Assembly: GCA_043777755.1 (NCBI GenBank)
Contig: JAYWHK010000012.1
Coordinates: forward strand, 1 to 14,830
Direction: 5' to 3'
DNA from: CANHEE01 sp043777755
GTDB lineage: Bacteria; Bacteroidota; Bacteroidia; Chitinophagales; Saprospiraceae
Length of the DNA stretch: 14,830 bases
Shown: piece after piece, positions 1 to 8,347 of the stretch
Layout: each line of letters opens with the position of its first letter
How positions within the stretch are numbered: position 1 is the stretch's first letter
Position numbers and translations under genes: made by a program
Notes under the pieces: model-generated
The model's input: only the letters and a program-made list of their open reading frames with translations
The model's database searches: none
Told to the model about the DNA's origin: nothing

Positions 1-1
1 T

Positions 2-790
2 TTGATGACCATGATTTTTAACCAAAATGAAGTGGCAAACTATATTGTTCGTAAATTATACCGTTATTTTGTTTATTATAAAATTGATGCGACAATAGAG
101 GCAAATGTTATACAGCCTTTGGCAACTACTTTCAGAACAAATAACTACAATATATTACCTGTTCTGCAAGAGTTATTTACATCACAACATTTTTATGATA
201 TGAATCAAAACGGCTGTATCATAAAATCACCAATTGAGTATATGGTGAGCATTGCAAAAGCTACCAATGTGACATTTCCAGCAGCAAGTGACCCTTATAA
301 TCGTTATAGAGGTTTGCGTAATTTTTACAATGTTGCAGTAGAAGCCCAAATGCAAATCGGCAATCCTCCTAATGTTTCGGGCTGGACACCTTGGCGTGAA
401 GCCCCAAATTACCACGAACTTTGGATAACAGCAGACACGCTCCGCACTCGAAAGCGTTTTGCAGATACAATCGCCAATGGCGGTTATCTTGGTGGAGCTG
501 TAAAAATTGATGTACTGGCATTTACAGCGACACTCACCGCTCCTGGCGACCCTAATATTTTGATTGATGATTTGTTTGAATTGTTGCATACACTTACACC
601 TGACGCAGCACTCAAACAAACACTCAAACAAAGTATTTTACTTTCTAATCAAATTGATGATTATTATTGGACAACAGCTTGGAACAATTATATCACCAAT
701 CCTACTACAACCAACACTAATACTGTAAAAAATCGCTTACGTGACTTATATATTGCTATTTTGAACATAGCAGAAGCACATTTGGCATAA
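2..790 (+). CDS. DUF1800 family protein, C-terminal part (cut by window edge)
   Basis: Only the last 262 residues are visible. The frame is open to the first base, so the real start lies to the left; DUF1800 proteins are usually about 450-600 residues. The family hallmark NPPNVSGW is at visible residues 121-128, followed by W-R-E-A and a Trp/Leu-rich stretch, as in the C-terminal third of DUF1800. The extreme C-terminus is helical, with no T9SS sorting domain and no transmembrane segment. The next gene starts 16 bases after the stop, so the two are probably co-transcribed. DUF1800 genes are commonly adjacent to DUF1501 genes in Bacteroidota, and that pairing is the strongest support for the call. 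The biochemical function of the family is not established. A nested minus-strand frame (227-631) is a shadow. Confidence 0.85.
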   Translation: MMTMIFNQNEVANYIVRKLYRYFVYYKIDATIEANVIQPLATTFRTNNYNILPVLQELFTSQHFYDMNQNGCIIKSPIEYMVSIAKATNVTFPAASDPYNRYRGLRNFYNVAVEAQMQIGNPPNVSGWTPWREAPNYHELWITADTLRTRKRFADTIANGGYLGGAVKIDVLAFTATLTAPGDPNILIDDLFELLHTLTPDAALKQTLKQSILLSNQIDDYYWTTAWNNYITNPTTTNTNTVKNRLRDLYIAILNIAEAHLA

Positions 791-806
791 ATTAAAACAA
801 AAGAAA

Positions 807-2684
807 ATGAAAAGAAGAGATTTTATTCGCAATGTACCCTTAGCGGTTGTGCCATTTTTTTCCAATCGATTGTTTGCAGAAGTTATGCCAGTTTCGATGG
901 AAGATTATGCTTACTTCAATACATTTAACAACGATGATCGGGTATTTGTCGTTGTGCAAATGGACGGTGGTAACGATGGATTAAATATGGTTTTACCACT
1001 TGACCAATATACCAATTTGGCAGCAGCCAGACCGAATATTTTGATTCCTGATACTTCAGCGTTGGTATTGGGCAGCTTTCAAACGGGCTTACATCCAGCT
1101 TTATCAGGCTTGAAAAATCTTTATGACCAGCAAAAACTTTGTGTCGTACAAGGTGTAGGTTATGCCAGTCCTAATCAATCGCACTTCCGTTCGGGCGATG
1201 TTTGGACTTCGGGCTCAGATGCAGCTACAGTACTTGAAACAGGCTGGCTGGGTCGTTATTTGGAGTACAATTATCCAGGCTTCCCTTCAGCTTATCCTAA
1301 TGGAACCATGCCTGACCCACTTTCTATTCAGATTGGGTCGAGCCTTTCTCGTGGATTAATGGGTTATTCAATCAGTACTGGACAGACTGTTCCTTCTAAT
1401 TTTTCAGGCTCAGTTACGCAACTACAAGGCTATGCTAATACATCTGTTCCAAGTACAAATGCAGGTTTTGAAGCTGCTTTTTTGAGAAATCAACAAGCGT
1501 TAGCCAATCAATATGCGACTTCGGTGGTCAGTGCTTGGAACGCTGGAACAAACTCTATTACCTATCCAACTTCGCCAGCTGGTGTGAATAATTCTTTGGC
1601 AAATCAATTGCGAATTGTAGCAAGATTGGTCAAAGGAGGCATAAAAACCAAGGTGTTTTGGGTTCGGGCAGGTGGTTATGATACGCACGCCAATCAAGGC
1701 GGAGTCACTGGAACACAAGCCAATTTGTTCACAGAATTGAGCGAAGCGATAAGCGCATTTATGACCGATTGTACCAATATGACAATTGCAGATCGAGTCA
1801 TGGGCATGACGTTTAGCGAATTTGGTCGTCGTATAAAATCCAACGGCTCAAACGGAACTGACCATGGTGCAGCTGGACCAATGTTTGTTTTTGGAAATTA
1901 TGTCAATCCAACAGTTATAGGAAGCAATGCCGTTATTCCAGCCAATGCTTCGTCGGGCGCATTTGTCACACCACAAGTGGAGTTTTCAACGATTTATCAA
2001 GGCATTTTACAAGGTTGGTTTTGTGTACCCTCGTCTGCTACAGCTACGATTCTGGGAGGTCAAGTGCCAACTATCGTCACCAATACTTCGTGTTTGAGCG
2101 CACCATTGCCTATTGAGCTTTTGCGTTTTGTAGCTGAAAAAGCCAATAAAAAAGATGTTCACCTCGAATGGGTAACAGCAACCGAGCAATCTGTTTTAAG
2201 TTTTGATGTAGAAAGAAGTACTGATGGTAAGTATTTTACAAAAATTGATAGCAAAAAAGCTGTTGGTCACGCCCATTCAGCCACAAGATATGATATTTTA
2301 GATACGAATGTCCCTCACCACAAAGGCGATACTTTTTACTATCGTTTGCTTGTGCTTGAAGAAGACGGCAACAAAACTTTGACAGAAATCCAAAGTGTTA
2401 CTTTTGAGTCAAATGAAAAAGGCATCAGTGCCGATGTTTATCCAAATCCAAGCTATGACACAGCGATTCATCTTGTTTTGAAAGGTAGTTATGAAGCTGA
2501 AAGTGTGACAGAAATTACAGTGACGGATAGTTTTGGTCGTAGGATTCTTGAAACCTCGGGAGATAATTATGCTGCTGGACAAAAAGTTGATTTGGAACTT
2601 TCCAATGTTGCCAATGGTATTTATTTCCTCAGTATCATCAATGCGAATCAATCTTACACGCAAAAAGTAGTATTGCAAAAATAA
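807..2684 (+). CDS. DUF1501 family exported protein with T9SS sorting domain
   Basis: 625 residues. The N-terminus KRRDFIRN followed by a short hydrophobic run resembles a twin-arginine (Tat) signal (R-R-x-F-I). DUF1501 hallmarks follow in order: DGGNDGLN at 53-60, QSHFRSGD near 124, GGYDTHA near 289, EFGRR near 338 and a DHG near 352. DUF1501 belongs to the alkaline phosphatase/sulfatase-like fold; these His/Asp motifs look like its metal-site residues, but the substrate is unknown. From residue 434 (LPIELLRF) a linker domain resembles one in the metalloprotease at 3451. From about 543 (VYPNP) to the end is a typical T9SS type A sorting domain ending in KVVLQK. The product is therefore inferred to be exported across the inner membrane, then carried to the surface by the gliding/T9SS machinery. 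It is probably in one operon with the upstream DUF1800 gene. Confidence 0.9.
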   Translation: MKRRDFIRNVPLAVVPFFSNRLFAEVMPVSMEDYAYFNTFNNDDRVFVVVQMDGGNDGLNMVLPLDQYTNLAAARPNILIPDTSALVLGSFQTGLHPALSGLKNLYDQQKLCVVQGVGYASPNQSHFRSGDVWTSGSDAATVLETGWLGRYLEYNYPGFPSAYPNGTMPDPLSIQIGSSLSRGLMGYSISTGQTVPSNFSGSVTQLQGYANTSVPSTNAGFEAAFLRNQQALANQYATSVVSAWNAGTNSITYPTSPAGVNNSLANQLRIVARLVKGGIKTKVFWVRAGGYDTHANQGGVTGTQANLFTELSEAISAFMTDCTNMTIADRVMGMTFSEFGRRIKSNGSNGTDHGAAGPMFVFGNYVNPTVIGSNAVIPANASSGAFVTPQVEFSTIYQGILQGWFCVPSSATATILGGQVPTIVTNTSCLSAPLPIELLRFVAEKANKKDVHLEWVTATEQSVLSFDVERSTDGKYFTKIDSKKAVGHAHSATRYDILDTNVPHHKGDTFYYRLLVLEEDGNKTLTEIQSVTFESNEKGISADVYPNPSYDTAIHLVLKGSYEAESVTEITVTDSFGRRILETSGDNYAAGQKVDLELSNVANGIYFLSIINANQSYTQKVVLQK

Positions 2685-2724
2685 AAGGATTAAAAATACG
2701 TAAATTTTAACATCAACTTAGTCT

Positions 2725-3318
2725 ATGCTGGTCAATCCATTTAAAAAAGCCCAACGATTTTTTGAAAAAGATTTGAGTTTTTCGCTCACGCTTTGCTACA
2801 TCAGTCTGATAGCAATAGGTATGATTTTTGACATGGTTTTGTATGCCTTTTTCAAAATTAACATTGCCAATTATTCTGACATTAGTGATTTTTTGTTAGC
2901 TCCGTTTCGAGACCTTAAAATTTTAGTCTTTACGATTGGTACTGTTTTAATCCTTCATTGGATAACAGAACTTGACATTTGGCTTGAAAAAAAACATCCT
3001 AAGTGGCATAAAATGTTCTATTACGGATTTGATAAAGAAAAATTTCAAAAATCATTTTCAGGAAATGGTATGTATGCGATACTTTTTGTATATATTTTTA
3101 TGGCAGCTTTTTTTTATTCTTTTATCGAAATTAAAAAAATCAAAAATCAAACATACTCTAACACGATTATCACCTCGAAAGACTATAAATATGCACCAAA
3201 CGATACCTTGATTTACATCGGCAAAACCAACACTTTTATTTTTATGTACAAAAAAAATGATAAATCAACACTTATTTTGCCAGTTGGCGATGTGTTAAGT
3301 ATTGAGGTGAAAAAGTAG
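2725..3318 (+). CDS. Hypothetical membrane protein, three predicted helices
   Basis: 197 residues; I do not recognise the family. Hydrophobic segments are visible at about 19-42, 63-80 and 114-136. Between helices two and three lies a basic, aromatic-rich loop (roughly 85-112). The last 60 residues are soluble and beta-rich, with DTLIYIGKTNTFIFMY followed by ILPVGDVLSIEVKK, which could be a small beta-barrel or SH3-like domain. The start at 2725 is the first ATG in frame, 40 bases after the DUF1501 stop. No terminator separates the two genes, so read-through is possible. Base composition is more AT-rich than the upstream pair. A palindromic repeat element starts 9 bases after its stop. There is no enzymatic motif. 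Coding status is supported by length, the helix pattern and the absence of a better competing frame. Confidence 0.7.
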   Translation: MLVNPFKKAQRFFEKDLSFSLTLCYISLIAIGMIFDMVLYAFFKINIANYSDISDFLLAPFRDLKILVFTIGTVLILHWITELDIWLEKKHPKWHKMFYYGFDKEKFQKSFSGNGMYAILFVYIFMAAFFYSFIEIKKIKNQTYSNTIITSKDYKYAPNDTLIYIGKTNTFIFMYKKNDKSTLILPVGDVLSIEVKK

Positions 3319-3327
3319 TATGATAAA

Positions 3328-3405
3328 ATGAGCTTTAGCTCGTTGAGTAGTATCGTATTGATGTTAAAATGATAACCGCCTATTCTGTCATGAGCAAAAG
3401 CTCGT
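3328..3405 (-). repeat. REP/BIME-like palindromic element, copy 1
   Basis: Two small palindromes, GAGC-TTTA-GCTC (3330-3341) and GAGC-AAAA-GCTC (3392-3403), lie 62 bases apart centre to centre in the gap before the metalloprotease. Read on the minus strand, the whole unit aligns with the element at 8941-9021. Both run GAGCTTT-x-GCTC, then TG-x-CA, then GGTT-x-TC, and finish TCAACGAGCTAAAG. Such repeats are often spread by RAYT (REP-associated tyrosine) transposases; none is present here, so that link is inference. Confidence 0.7.
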
Positions 3406-3450
3406 GCGATTTAATCTTTTATTTTTTCTTAATAAAAACCACTAATATCA

Positions 3451-6400
3451 ATGAAAAAAATAAGTATAATCTTCACATTGCTTGCTTTTATAAGCCAATT
3501 GGCGATAAGCCAAATCAACCTACCGCTTGTTCAAAACTATCAGCCCTTGCGTTATGGTAAAAATGGCGAGCGAGAATTACCTCAAAAGCATTTTGTTTTT
3601 GACCTTTCAAAAAATAACCTCCAACGAGTGTTGTCGAGCAATGCCAAACAAACCGTAAGTTTTCAATTAGAAAACCAAACGTACCATTTCAATATGTACG
3701 CTACCAAAGCGATGCACGACGATTTGGCAAAAAAATACGGCATCAAAACCTATTCGGGTCAAAATCGTAGCAATCCTTCGGAAATGATAAGTTTGACCTT
3801 TTCACCTGTTGGAATGTATGGAACGATACAGTCCGAAAAAGGCAATTATTACATCGAACCAGATAGCAAAAATCCAGATTTGGCGATTGTTTTTGCAGCA
3901 AAAGATGACCCTCGCAAGCCACAAAACCAACATATTTGTACTGTTGGCGAACAGGCACATGATGCTCACGAAAATACGGTGCAGAATATGGTTGGTGTAG
4001 AACGTAACAATCCGCCACTTGCAGCTGGTGACGCTTTTCGTCCGACAGGCGATATTTTAAAAATTTATCGTTTCGCAAGTGCTGTTGGTGCAGAAAGTAC
4101 CGCTACATTGGCAGGTGCATCACCTACTCCTAAAACAGTGGTAATGACATGGTTAGGAAATTTAGTCAATTCTTCCAACAATGTTTTGATACGGGACGTG
4201 GCTCTAAAATTAGAGTTGGTTGCCAATAATGATTTGGTGATTTTTACACAAGCAAGTACCTTTCCGTTGCCTGTTGCACCTTACAATACAGCAACCATTC
4301 CAGCAGGTATGCAACCATTTCCTTCGCCACCCTATGCGCCTACAACTACCCTTTTGAATTATTGCAAAAACACATTAGGTGCTTACTTGGGCTATGCTAA
4401 TTTTGATGCTGGCTATATCCATAATGAAGGCATTGGCGGTGGTTGGGCAAATGTAGGTGCATTGCACAGCACTTCGGACAAATGCCGTGGCATTGGAAAT
4501 CCTGATTATGAGATATTTATTCATGAATTTGGTCACATGGGCGGTTCTGATCATAATATTGTAGATGAAGACGACCTTCGTACTACTTTTGGAGGTACAA
4601 TAATGGGTAGTAGAAACAATACCCGTTCTTCGTCAGGCGACCAGTTTAGTTCCCATACAATTGATTTATTCAATATTGGTACTTATGGGGCAACAAGTAA
4701 TGCTTCACAAAGTAACGCTTCGGGAAATAATATTCCACAAATCTTAACGATGCCAACAGCGGATGTTAGAATTCCTAAATCGACCCCTTTCAAACTTACG
4801 GGTACTGCAAGTGATGCTGATGCAGGACAAATATTGACCTACACTTGGGAACAAAACGATACTTCTACGGTAAGCTATTCTGTTCCTAATTTTCCTGCGG
4901 CTACTGGACCACTTTTTTCGTCTGTATTTCCTACAACTAATGGTGCTACTCGTTATTTTCCTGACCTGAGTTTTTTGACTACAGGAACAAGTTCTACCTT
5001 AGAAACCATGCCTTTTGCTACTCGTAAATTAAATTTTCGCTTCATTGTAAGGGATAATTACGCTCCTTGTGGTGGCTTGAACTTTAAAAATGTGCGATTT
5101 TTGGTGGACGGCAATAGCGGACCTTTTGAAGTCAGTAACCTTAACACTACTGGCATTGTTATCACAGGAAATACAACTTATAATGTTACTTGGAATACCA
5201 ACAATACGCAAAATGCACCTGTCAATTGTACGCAAGTGAAAATCTCACTTTCGCACGATGGCGGCTTGACTTATCCTACTGTTTTAGGAACTTTTCCAAA
5301 CAATGGTGCGGCAAGCGTCCTTTTTCCAAACAATCCTGGTACGACCAAACGTATTATGATAGAAGGCGTAGGCAATCTTTTTTTTGATATAAATGATAAA
5401 AACTTTGAAATATTTGACGCTGGTACAGCAGGTTTGAATGTAAATACTTCGGCAACTGAAAAAGTCATACATAGCCAAACCGCTACCACCTTTGATATTA
5501 CTTTGCAAAAATTAGGTTCTTATTTAGGTACAGTGACTTTGACGCTTGCAGGAGTTCCTTCGGGCGCAACAGCTACTTTTCCGAATGGACAAAATACCAT
5601 TACACTTACACCTGATGCGACTACTACATTGACATTAAGTAATCTTACGGCTGTCGCCAAAAATCGTCATGCGATTACGATTACGACCACAGGCACAGGT
5701 GGTATTGTCAAAACAAATACTTATACTTTGATAAAAACAGGCGTAGCTGCCACTACCACAGGCAATGCGATTTCATTTAATGGTTCGAGTTATGCCTCAT
5801 TGAGTAATATTAATGTTCCTTCTTCACAGGTGACATTTTCTTGTTGGATAAAACGAAATATTGCCGTTAATTCTGACCTTGAAGGTTTGATTAGTTTTAC
5901 AAGTGCGCCAGGTACAGGCTCAAAACCAATGCTGTATGTCAGTGACAATGGTAATTTGAAATATCACGAAAATTGGGGACAAGCAAGTTCGCATTATATT
6001 GTTGATGGAGAATGGACGTTTGTTGCTGTTGTTGTCATTCCAGGTCAGGCAACACTTTATAAAAATGGTGTTCCGTCAGTCATTACGATTAATGACCCAA
6101 GCCCGTTGCCTTTTTCAGGCGCAGTAGTGATGGGCGCACAAACGAGTTCGTGGCGCAAGTTTCAAGGCTTGATAGATGAAGTAAAAATATGGAGCCGTGC
6201 GCTAACGACGGCCGAAATTCGTGAACAAATGCACCTTACTATGCCAGAAAGTACGGCTGATAATGGGCTTTTTTCCTATTACCAATTCAATCAAGTGAGT
6301 GGCGCAGTTGATGATGTGATACGTTCTTACAATCTTACGTTGGGAAGTAGCCCTACTTACGTGGCTTCGGGTGCAGCCGTAGGAACAGGTGTTGTGCAGA

Positions 6401-7335
6401 CTAAAACCGTCAATAGCACTGGCGCAACCTCTTTTTCTTCGCCGAATAATACAGGTTTGAATATTAACTTTGGATCTTCGCCCAATGGCGATGTGGTGGT
6501 TACAAAAATCAATAATGTAACGCCAAACGGCACGGCAGCAACTGCTTCACCAACGGCAAGCGGCTATTGGGCTATCAATAATTATGGTACAAATAGTGCC
6601 TTGAATGCAACGATGACTTTCACGATGCCTTCGGGTTATGTGAGTGGGACAAATGCAGTGCCATATCAATTGCACAAACGGAGTTCTACGTCAGTAGCAG
6701 CTTGGGATACTCCAATTTCGGGCAGTTCAATCAACGCTGCGAGTAATCAAATTTCGTTTTCAGGTATCAATAGTTTTTCTCAGTTTGTGGTTTCTTATAA
6801 TGCAGCGTTGCCCGTAGAATTGCTTGATTTTCAAGGTGTTGCACAAAATAAAAATGTATTTTTGACTTGGAAAACGGCAACGGAAAGCGACAATAAAGAG
6901 TTTCAGATTGAGCGTTCAAAAGATGCTACAACTTGGGAAACTATTGGTAGCGTCGCAGGGCGAGGAAATAGTATTCAAATTCAAAACTATAATTTTTTGG
7001 ATAAAAATCCTTTTTCGGGTATGAATTATTATCGTTTGAAACAAGTTGATTTTAGTGGTAGATTTGAATATTCTAAATCTATTTTGGTGATAATGAGTAG
7101 TAAAAACAACGAAATTAGCATTTTTCCAAATCCTAATAAAGGTATTTTTATGCTCAGTGGAATAGAAAATCTGAGCAATGTAGGAATAGAAATTTTTAAT
7201 AATTTGGGGCAAAAAGTTATTTTTTCAAATCAAAAAAATCAAATTGACCTTAGTCATTTACCCAATGGCATTTATCATATTCAAGTTTTTTCAGAAGAAA
7301 ATTTAGTTAAAAATTTGAAGGTGATAAAGGAGTAA
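3451..7335 (+). CDS. Secreted metzincin-type zinc metalloprotease with LamG-like domain and T9SS sorting domain
   Basis: 1294 residues. A Sec signal peptide occupies about 1-20 (KKISIIFTLLAFISQLAIS). A propeptide-like region follows to about 190, with a lone Cys at 163. The catalytic domain carries the metzincin zinc motif HEFGHMGGSDH at 358-368 (His358, Glu359, His362, Gly365, His368) and a candidate Met-turn, TIMGS, around Met385. The upstream NFDAGY and GGGWANVG (about 317-335) are typical of reprolysin-like peptidases of Bacteroidota. Beta-sandwich regions follow to about 765. A LamG/concanavalin-like domain spans about 771-925 (from ISFNGSSY to IDEVKIWSRALT). A linker domain begins at LPVELLDF near 1120, and the T9SS type A domain starts at IFPNPNKG (about 1224) and ends KVIKE. 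It likely acts outside the cell or on its surface as a protease with carbohydrate- or protein-binding accessory domains. The substrate is unknown. Confidence 0.9.
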   Translation: MKKISIIFTLLAFISQLAISQINLPLVQNYQPLRYGKNGERELPQKHFVFDLSKNNLQRVLSSNAKQTVSFQLENQTYHFNMYATKAMHDDLAKKYGIKTYSGQNRSNPSEMISLTFSPVGMYGTIQSEKGNYYIEPDSKNPDLAIVFAAKDDPRKPQNQHICTVGEQAHDAHENTVQNMVGVERNNPPLAAGDAFRPTGDILKIYRFASAVGAESTATLAGASPTPKTVVMTWLGNLVNSSNNVLIRDVALKLELVANNDLVIFTQASTFPLPVAPYNTATIPAGMQPFPSPPYAPTTTLLNYCKNTLGAYLGYANFDAGYIHNEGIGGGWANVGALHSTSDKCRGIGNPDYEIFIHEFGHMGGSDHNIVDEDDLRTTFGGTIMGSRNNTRSSSGDQFSSHTIDLFNIGTYGATSNASQSNASGNNIPQILTMPTADVRIPKSTPFKLTGTASDADAGQILTYTWEQNDTSTVSYSVPNFPAATGPLFSSVFPTTNGATRYFPDLSFLTTGTSSTLETMPFATRKLNFRFIVRDNYAPCGGLNFKNVRFLVDGNSGPFEVSNLNTTGIVITGNTTYNVTWNTNNTQNAPVNCTQVKISLSHDGGLTYPTVLGTFPNNGAASVLFPNNPGTTKRIMIEGVGNLFFDINDKNFEIFDAGTAGLNVNTSATEKVIHSQTATTFDITLQKLGSYLGTVTLTLAGVPSGATATFPNGQNTITLTPDATTTLTLSNLTAVAKNRHAITITTTGTGGIVKTNTYTLIKTGVAATTTGNAISFNGSSYASLSNINVPSSQVTFSCWIKRNIAVNSDLEGLISFTSAPGTGSKPMLYVSDNGNLKYHENWGQASSHYIVDGEWTFVAVVVIPGQATLYKNGVPSVITINDPSPLPFSGAVVMGAQTSSWRKFQGLIDEVKIWSRALTTAEIREQMHLTMPESTADNGLFSYYQFNQVSGAVDDVIRSYNLTLGSSPTYVASGAAVGTGVVQTKTVNSTGATSFSSPNNTGLNINFGSSPNGDVVVTKINNVTPNGTAATASPTASGYWAINNYGTNSALNATMTFTMPSGYVSGTNAVPYQLHKRSSTSVAAWDTPISGSSINAASNQISFSGINSFSQFVVSYNAALPVELLDFQGVAQNKNVFLTWKTATESDNKEFQIERSKDATTWETIGSVAGRGNSIQIQNYNFLDKNPFSGMNYYRLKQVDFSGRFEYSKSILVIMSSKNNEISIFPNPNKGIFMLSGIENLSNVGIEIFNNLGQKVIFSNQKNQIDLSHLPNGIYHIQVFSEENLVKNLKVIKE

Positions 7336-7357
7336 GAAAATGGAGAGAAAAGATTTT

Positions 7358-7387
7358 TTTGAAATTCTAAAATAAATGTTATTTTTG
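7358..7387 (+). promoter_or_regulatory. Bacteroidota-type sigma promoter upstream of the DUF1573 gene
   Basis: TTTG at 7358-7361 and TATTTTTG at 7380-7387 are separated by 18 bases. This matches the known Bacteroidota primary sigma consensus (TTTG or TTG, spacer of about 17-23, TAnnTTTG) at every conserved position. The expected transcription start is about 5-8 bases downstream, giving a leader of roughly 50 bases before the ATG at 7444. It is the best promoter match I found in the window. Confidence 0.7.
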
Positions 7388-7443
7388 CAAAAAATTAAAA
7401 AAGATTAGTTAAATTTAGCTTGAATATTTAATAACATAGAGAG

Positions 7444-7965
7444 ATGAAAGCAAAAACATATTTTTTATTAAAAACAATTATCGCAATTATTATTTTATGT
7501 AATATTGCCTTTTTGACTAAATCATGTAAAAGTGATTTGGCAAAAAATGAAAGTAAATCTATTTCAGCGATTCCTGCAAGCGAAGCTGGAAAAAATGCTG
7601 CAATGATAAACAATCCGATGACTGCTGACGAAAGCAAAATGGATACAGCCAACTTAGCGCAAATTACCTTTGATGAAACAATACACAAATTCGGTACAAT
7701 CAAAGAAGGAAAAATTGTAACACACGTTTTTACTTTTAAAAATACTGGAAAATCACCACTTTTGATTAAAGAATGTATCAGTAGTTGCGGTTGCACCGTT
7801 CCAACGTTTCCAAAAGAACCAATTGCGCCAGGAGAAGGCAGCAAAATCGAAGTGAAATTCGATTCTAAAAATAAAGAAGGTCACATTCAGAAAAAAGTGA
7901 GCGTTTACGCCAATACACTACCAAATGAAATATTTTTGGGTATCGAAGCAGACGTTAAGAAGTAG
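7444..7965 (+). CDS. DUF1573 domain-containing exported protein
   Basis: 173 residues. A hydrophobic N-terminal segment (about 7-25) is followed by LTKSC at 24-28. Cys28 could be a lipobox cysteine, but Thr-Lys-Ser before it is not canonical, so lipoprotein status is uncertain. Residues 30-72 are a low-complexity Ser/Ala/Asn linker. From 74 (ITFDETIHKFGTIKEG) to the end is a DUF1573 domain, an immunoglobulin-like beta-sandwich, with the characteristic SSCGCTVP at 114-120 and APGE at 128-131. Function is unknown; the family is abundant in the envelope of Bacteroidota. In many Bacteroidota a DUF1573 gene sits between nusB and yajC, and here yajC does follow, supporting orthology with that locus member. 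Transcription probably starts at the promoter at 7358-7387. Confidence 0.88.
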   Translation: MKAKTYFLLKTIIAIIILCNIAFLTKSCKSDLAKNESKSISAIPASEAGKNAAMINNPMTADESKMDTANLAQITFDETIHKFGTIKEGKIVTHVFTFKNTGKSPLLIKECISSCGCTVPTFPKEPIAPGEGSKIEVKFDSKNKEGHIQKKVSVYANTLPNEIFLGIEADVKK

Positions 7966-7979
7966 AAAAATAAGTTTTT

Positions 7980-8044
7980 GAAATGGTTTGGCTTTGTTCG
8001 CAATTGTTCCAACCATTTCAAACCAAAATAAACGATTACAAACC
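7980..8044. repeat. Intergenic hairpin repeat, copy A (upstream of yajC)
   Basis: This copy fills the gap between the DUF1573 stop and the yajC start. It contains the inverted pair GAAATGGTT (7980-7988) and AACCATTTC (8011-8019). An outer, imperfect pairing is possible between GGTTTG near 7985 and CAAACC at 8039-8044. It aligns with copy B at 8348-8419 through AATGGTTTG, TTGTTCGCAAT, AAAATAAAC and ATTACAAACC, in the same order. It ends about 19 bases before the yajC ATG. Confidence 0.65.
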
Positions 8045-8063
8045 TTATATAACAAAACATTTT

Positions 8064-8342
8064 ATGGGACAATTAACACAAATGCTACCACTTTTGATGA
8101 TTATGGTAGTTTTTTACTTTTTTATTTTAAGACCACAAACCAAACGTCAAAATGACCAAGTATCATTTTTAGCGGGCATTGGGAAAGGCGATACTGTTGG
8201 TACAGCAAGTGGTATGATTGGAAAAATCACCGCTATTGATGGCAGTATTATTACTTTGGAAGTTGATAAAAATACTTTTATCAAAGTAACAAGAGCCTCT
8301 ATTTCAAAAGAAGTAACAGAATCACTGAATAAAAATAGTTAA
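8064..8342 (+). CDS. yajC: Preprotein translocase subunit YajC
   Basis: 92 residues, close to the usual 85-115. A single transmembrane helix lies at about 7-22 (MLPLLMIMVVFYFFIL), followed at once by the family signature RPQTKRQ. A small beta-rich domain follows, with GDTVGTASGMIGKITAIDG at about 43-61, again typical of YajC. The protein associates with SecDF at the inner membrane and assists Sec-dependent export. The frame is open back to an ATG at 7983, but that start would translate through a repeat and add 27 non-hydrophobic residues. The ATG at 8064 gives the normal YajC N-terminus. It lies 98 bases after the DUF1573 gene, probably in the same transcript. In many Bacteroidota the next genes are a YbbR-like gene and coaE; here an asparaginase-domain gene follows instead. 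Confidence 0.93.
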   Translation: MGQLTQMLPLLMIMVVFYFFILRPQTKRQNDQVSFLAGIGKGDTVGTASGMIGKITAIDGSIITLEVDKNTFIKVTRASISKEVTESLNKNS

Positions 8343-8347
8343 ATTTC

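Noticed and set aside
227..631. Long minus-strand open frame inside the DUF1800 gene
   Set aside because: Cys-rich, composition untypical of a protein, no motif, and fully overlaps a recognised family on the other strand.
3328..3405. Paired palindromes read as a short CRISPR array
   Set aside because: Only two short repeats with symmetrical arms, no unique-length spacers and no cas genes; a REP-like element explains them better.
3369..3560. 63-codon plus-strand open frame across the metalloprotease start
   Set aside because: It overlaps a repeat element and a clear signal peptide in another frame; no motif of its own.
7428..7844. Minus-strand open frame of 138 codons opposite the DUF1573 gene
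   Set aside because: The opposite strand has a recognisable domain, a consensus promoter and conserved synteny; the hydrophobic look is a by-product of the complement.
7983..8063. Upstream ATG giving a 119-residue YajC
   Set aside because: It would translate through an intergenic repeat and place non-family residues before the membrane helix; 8064 gives the standard N-terminus.
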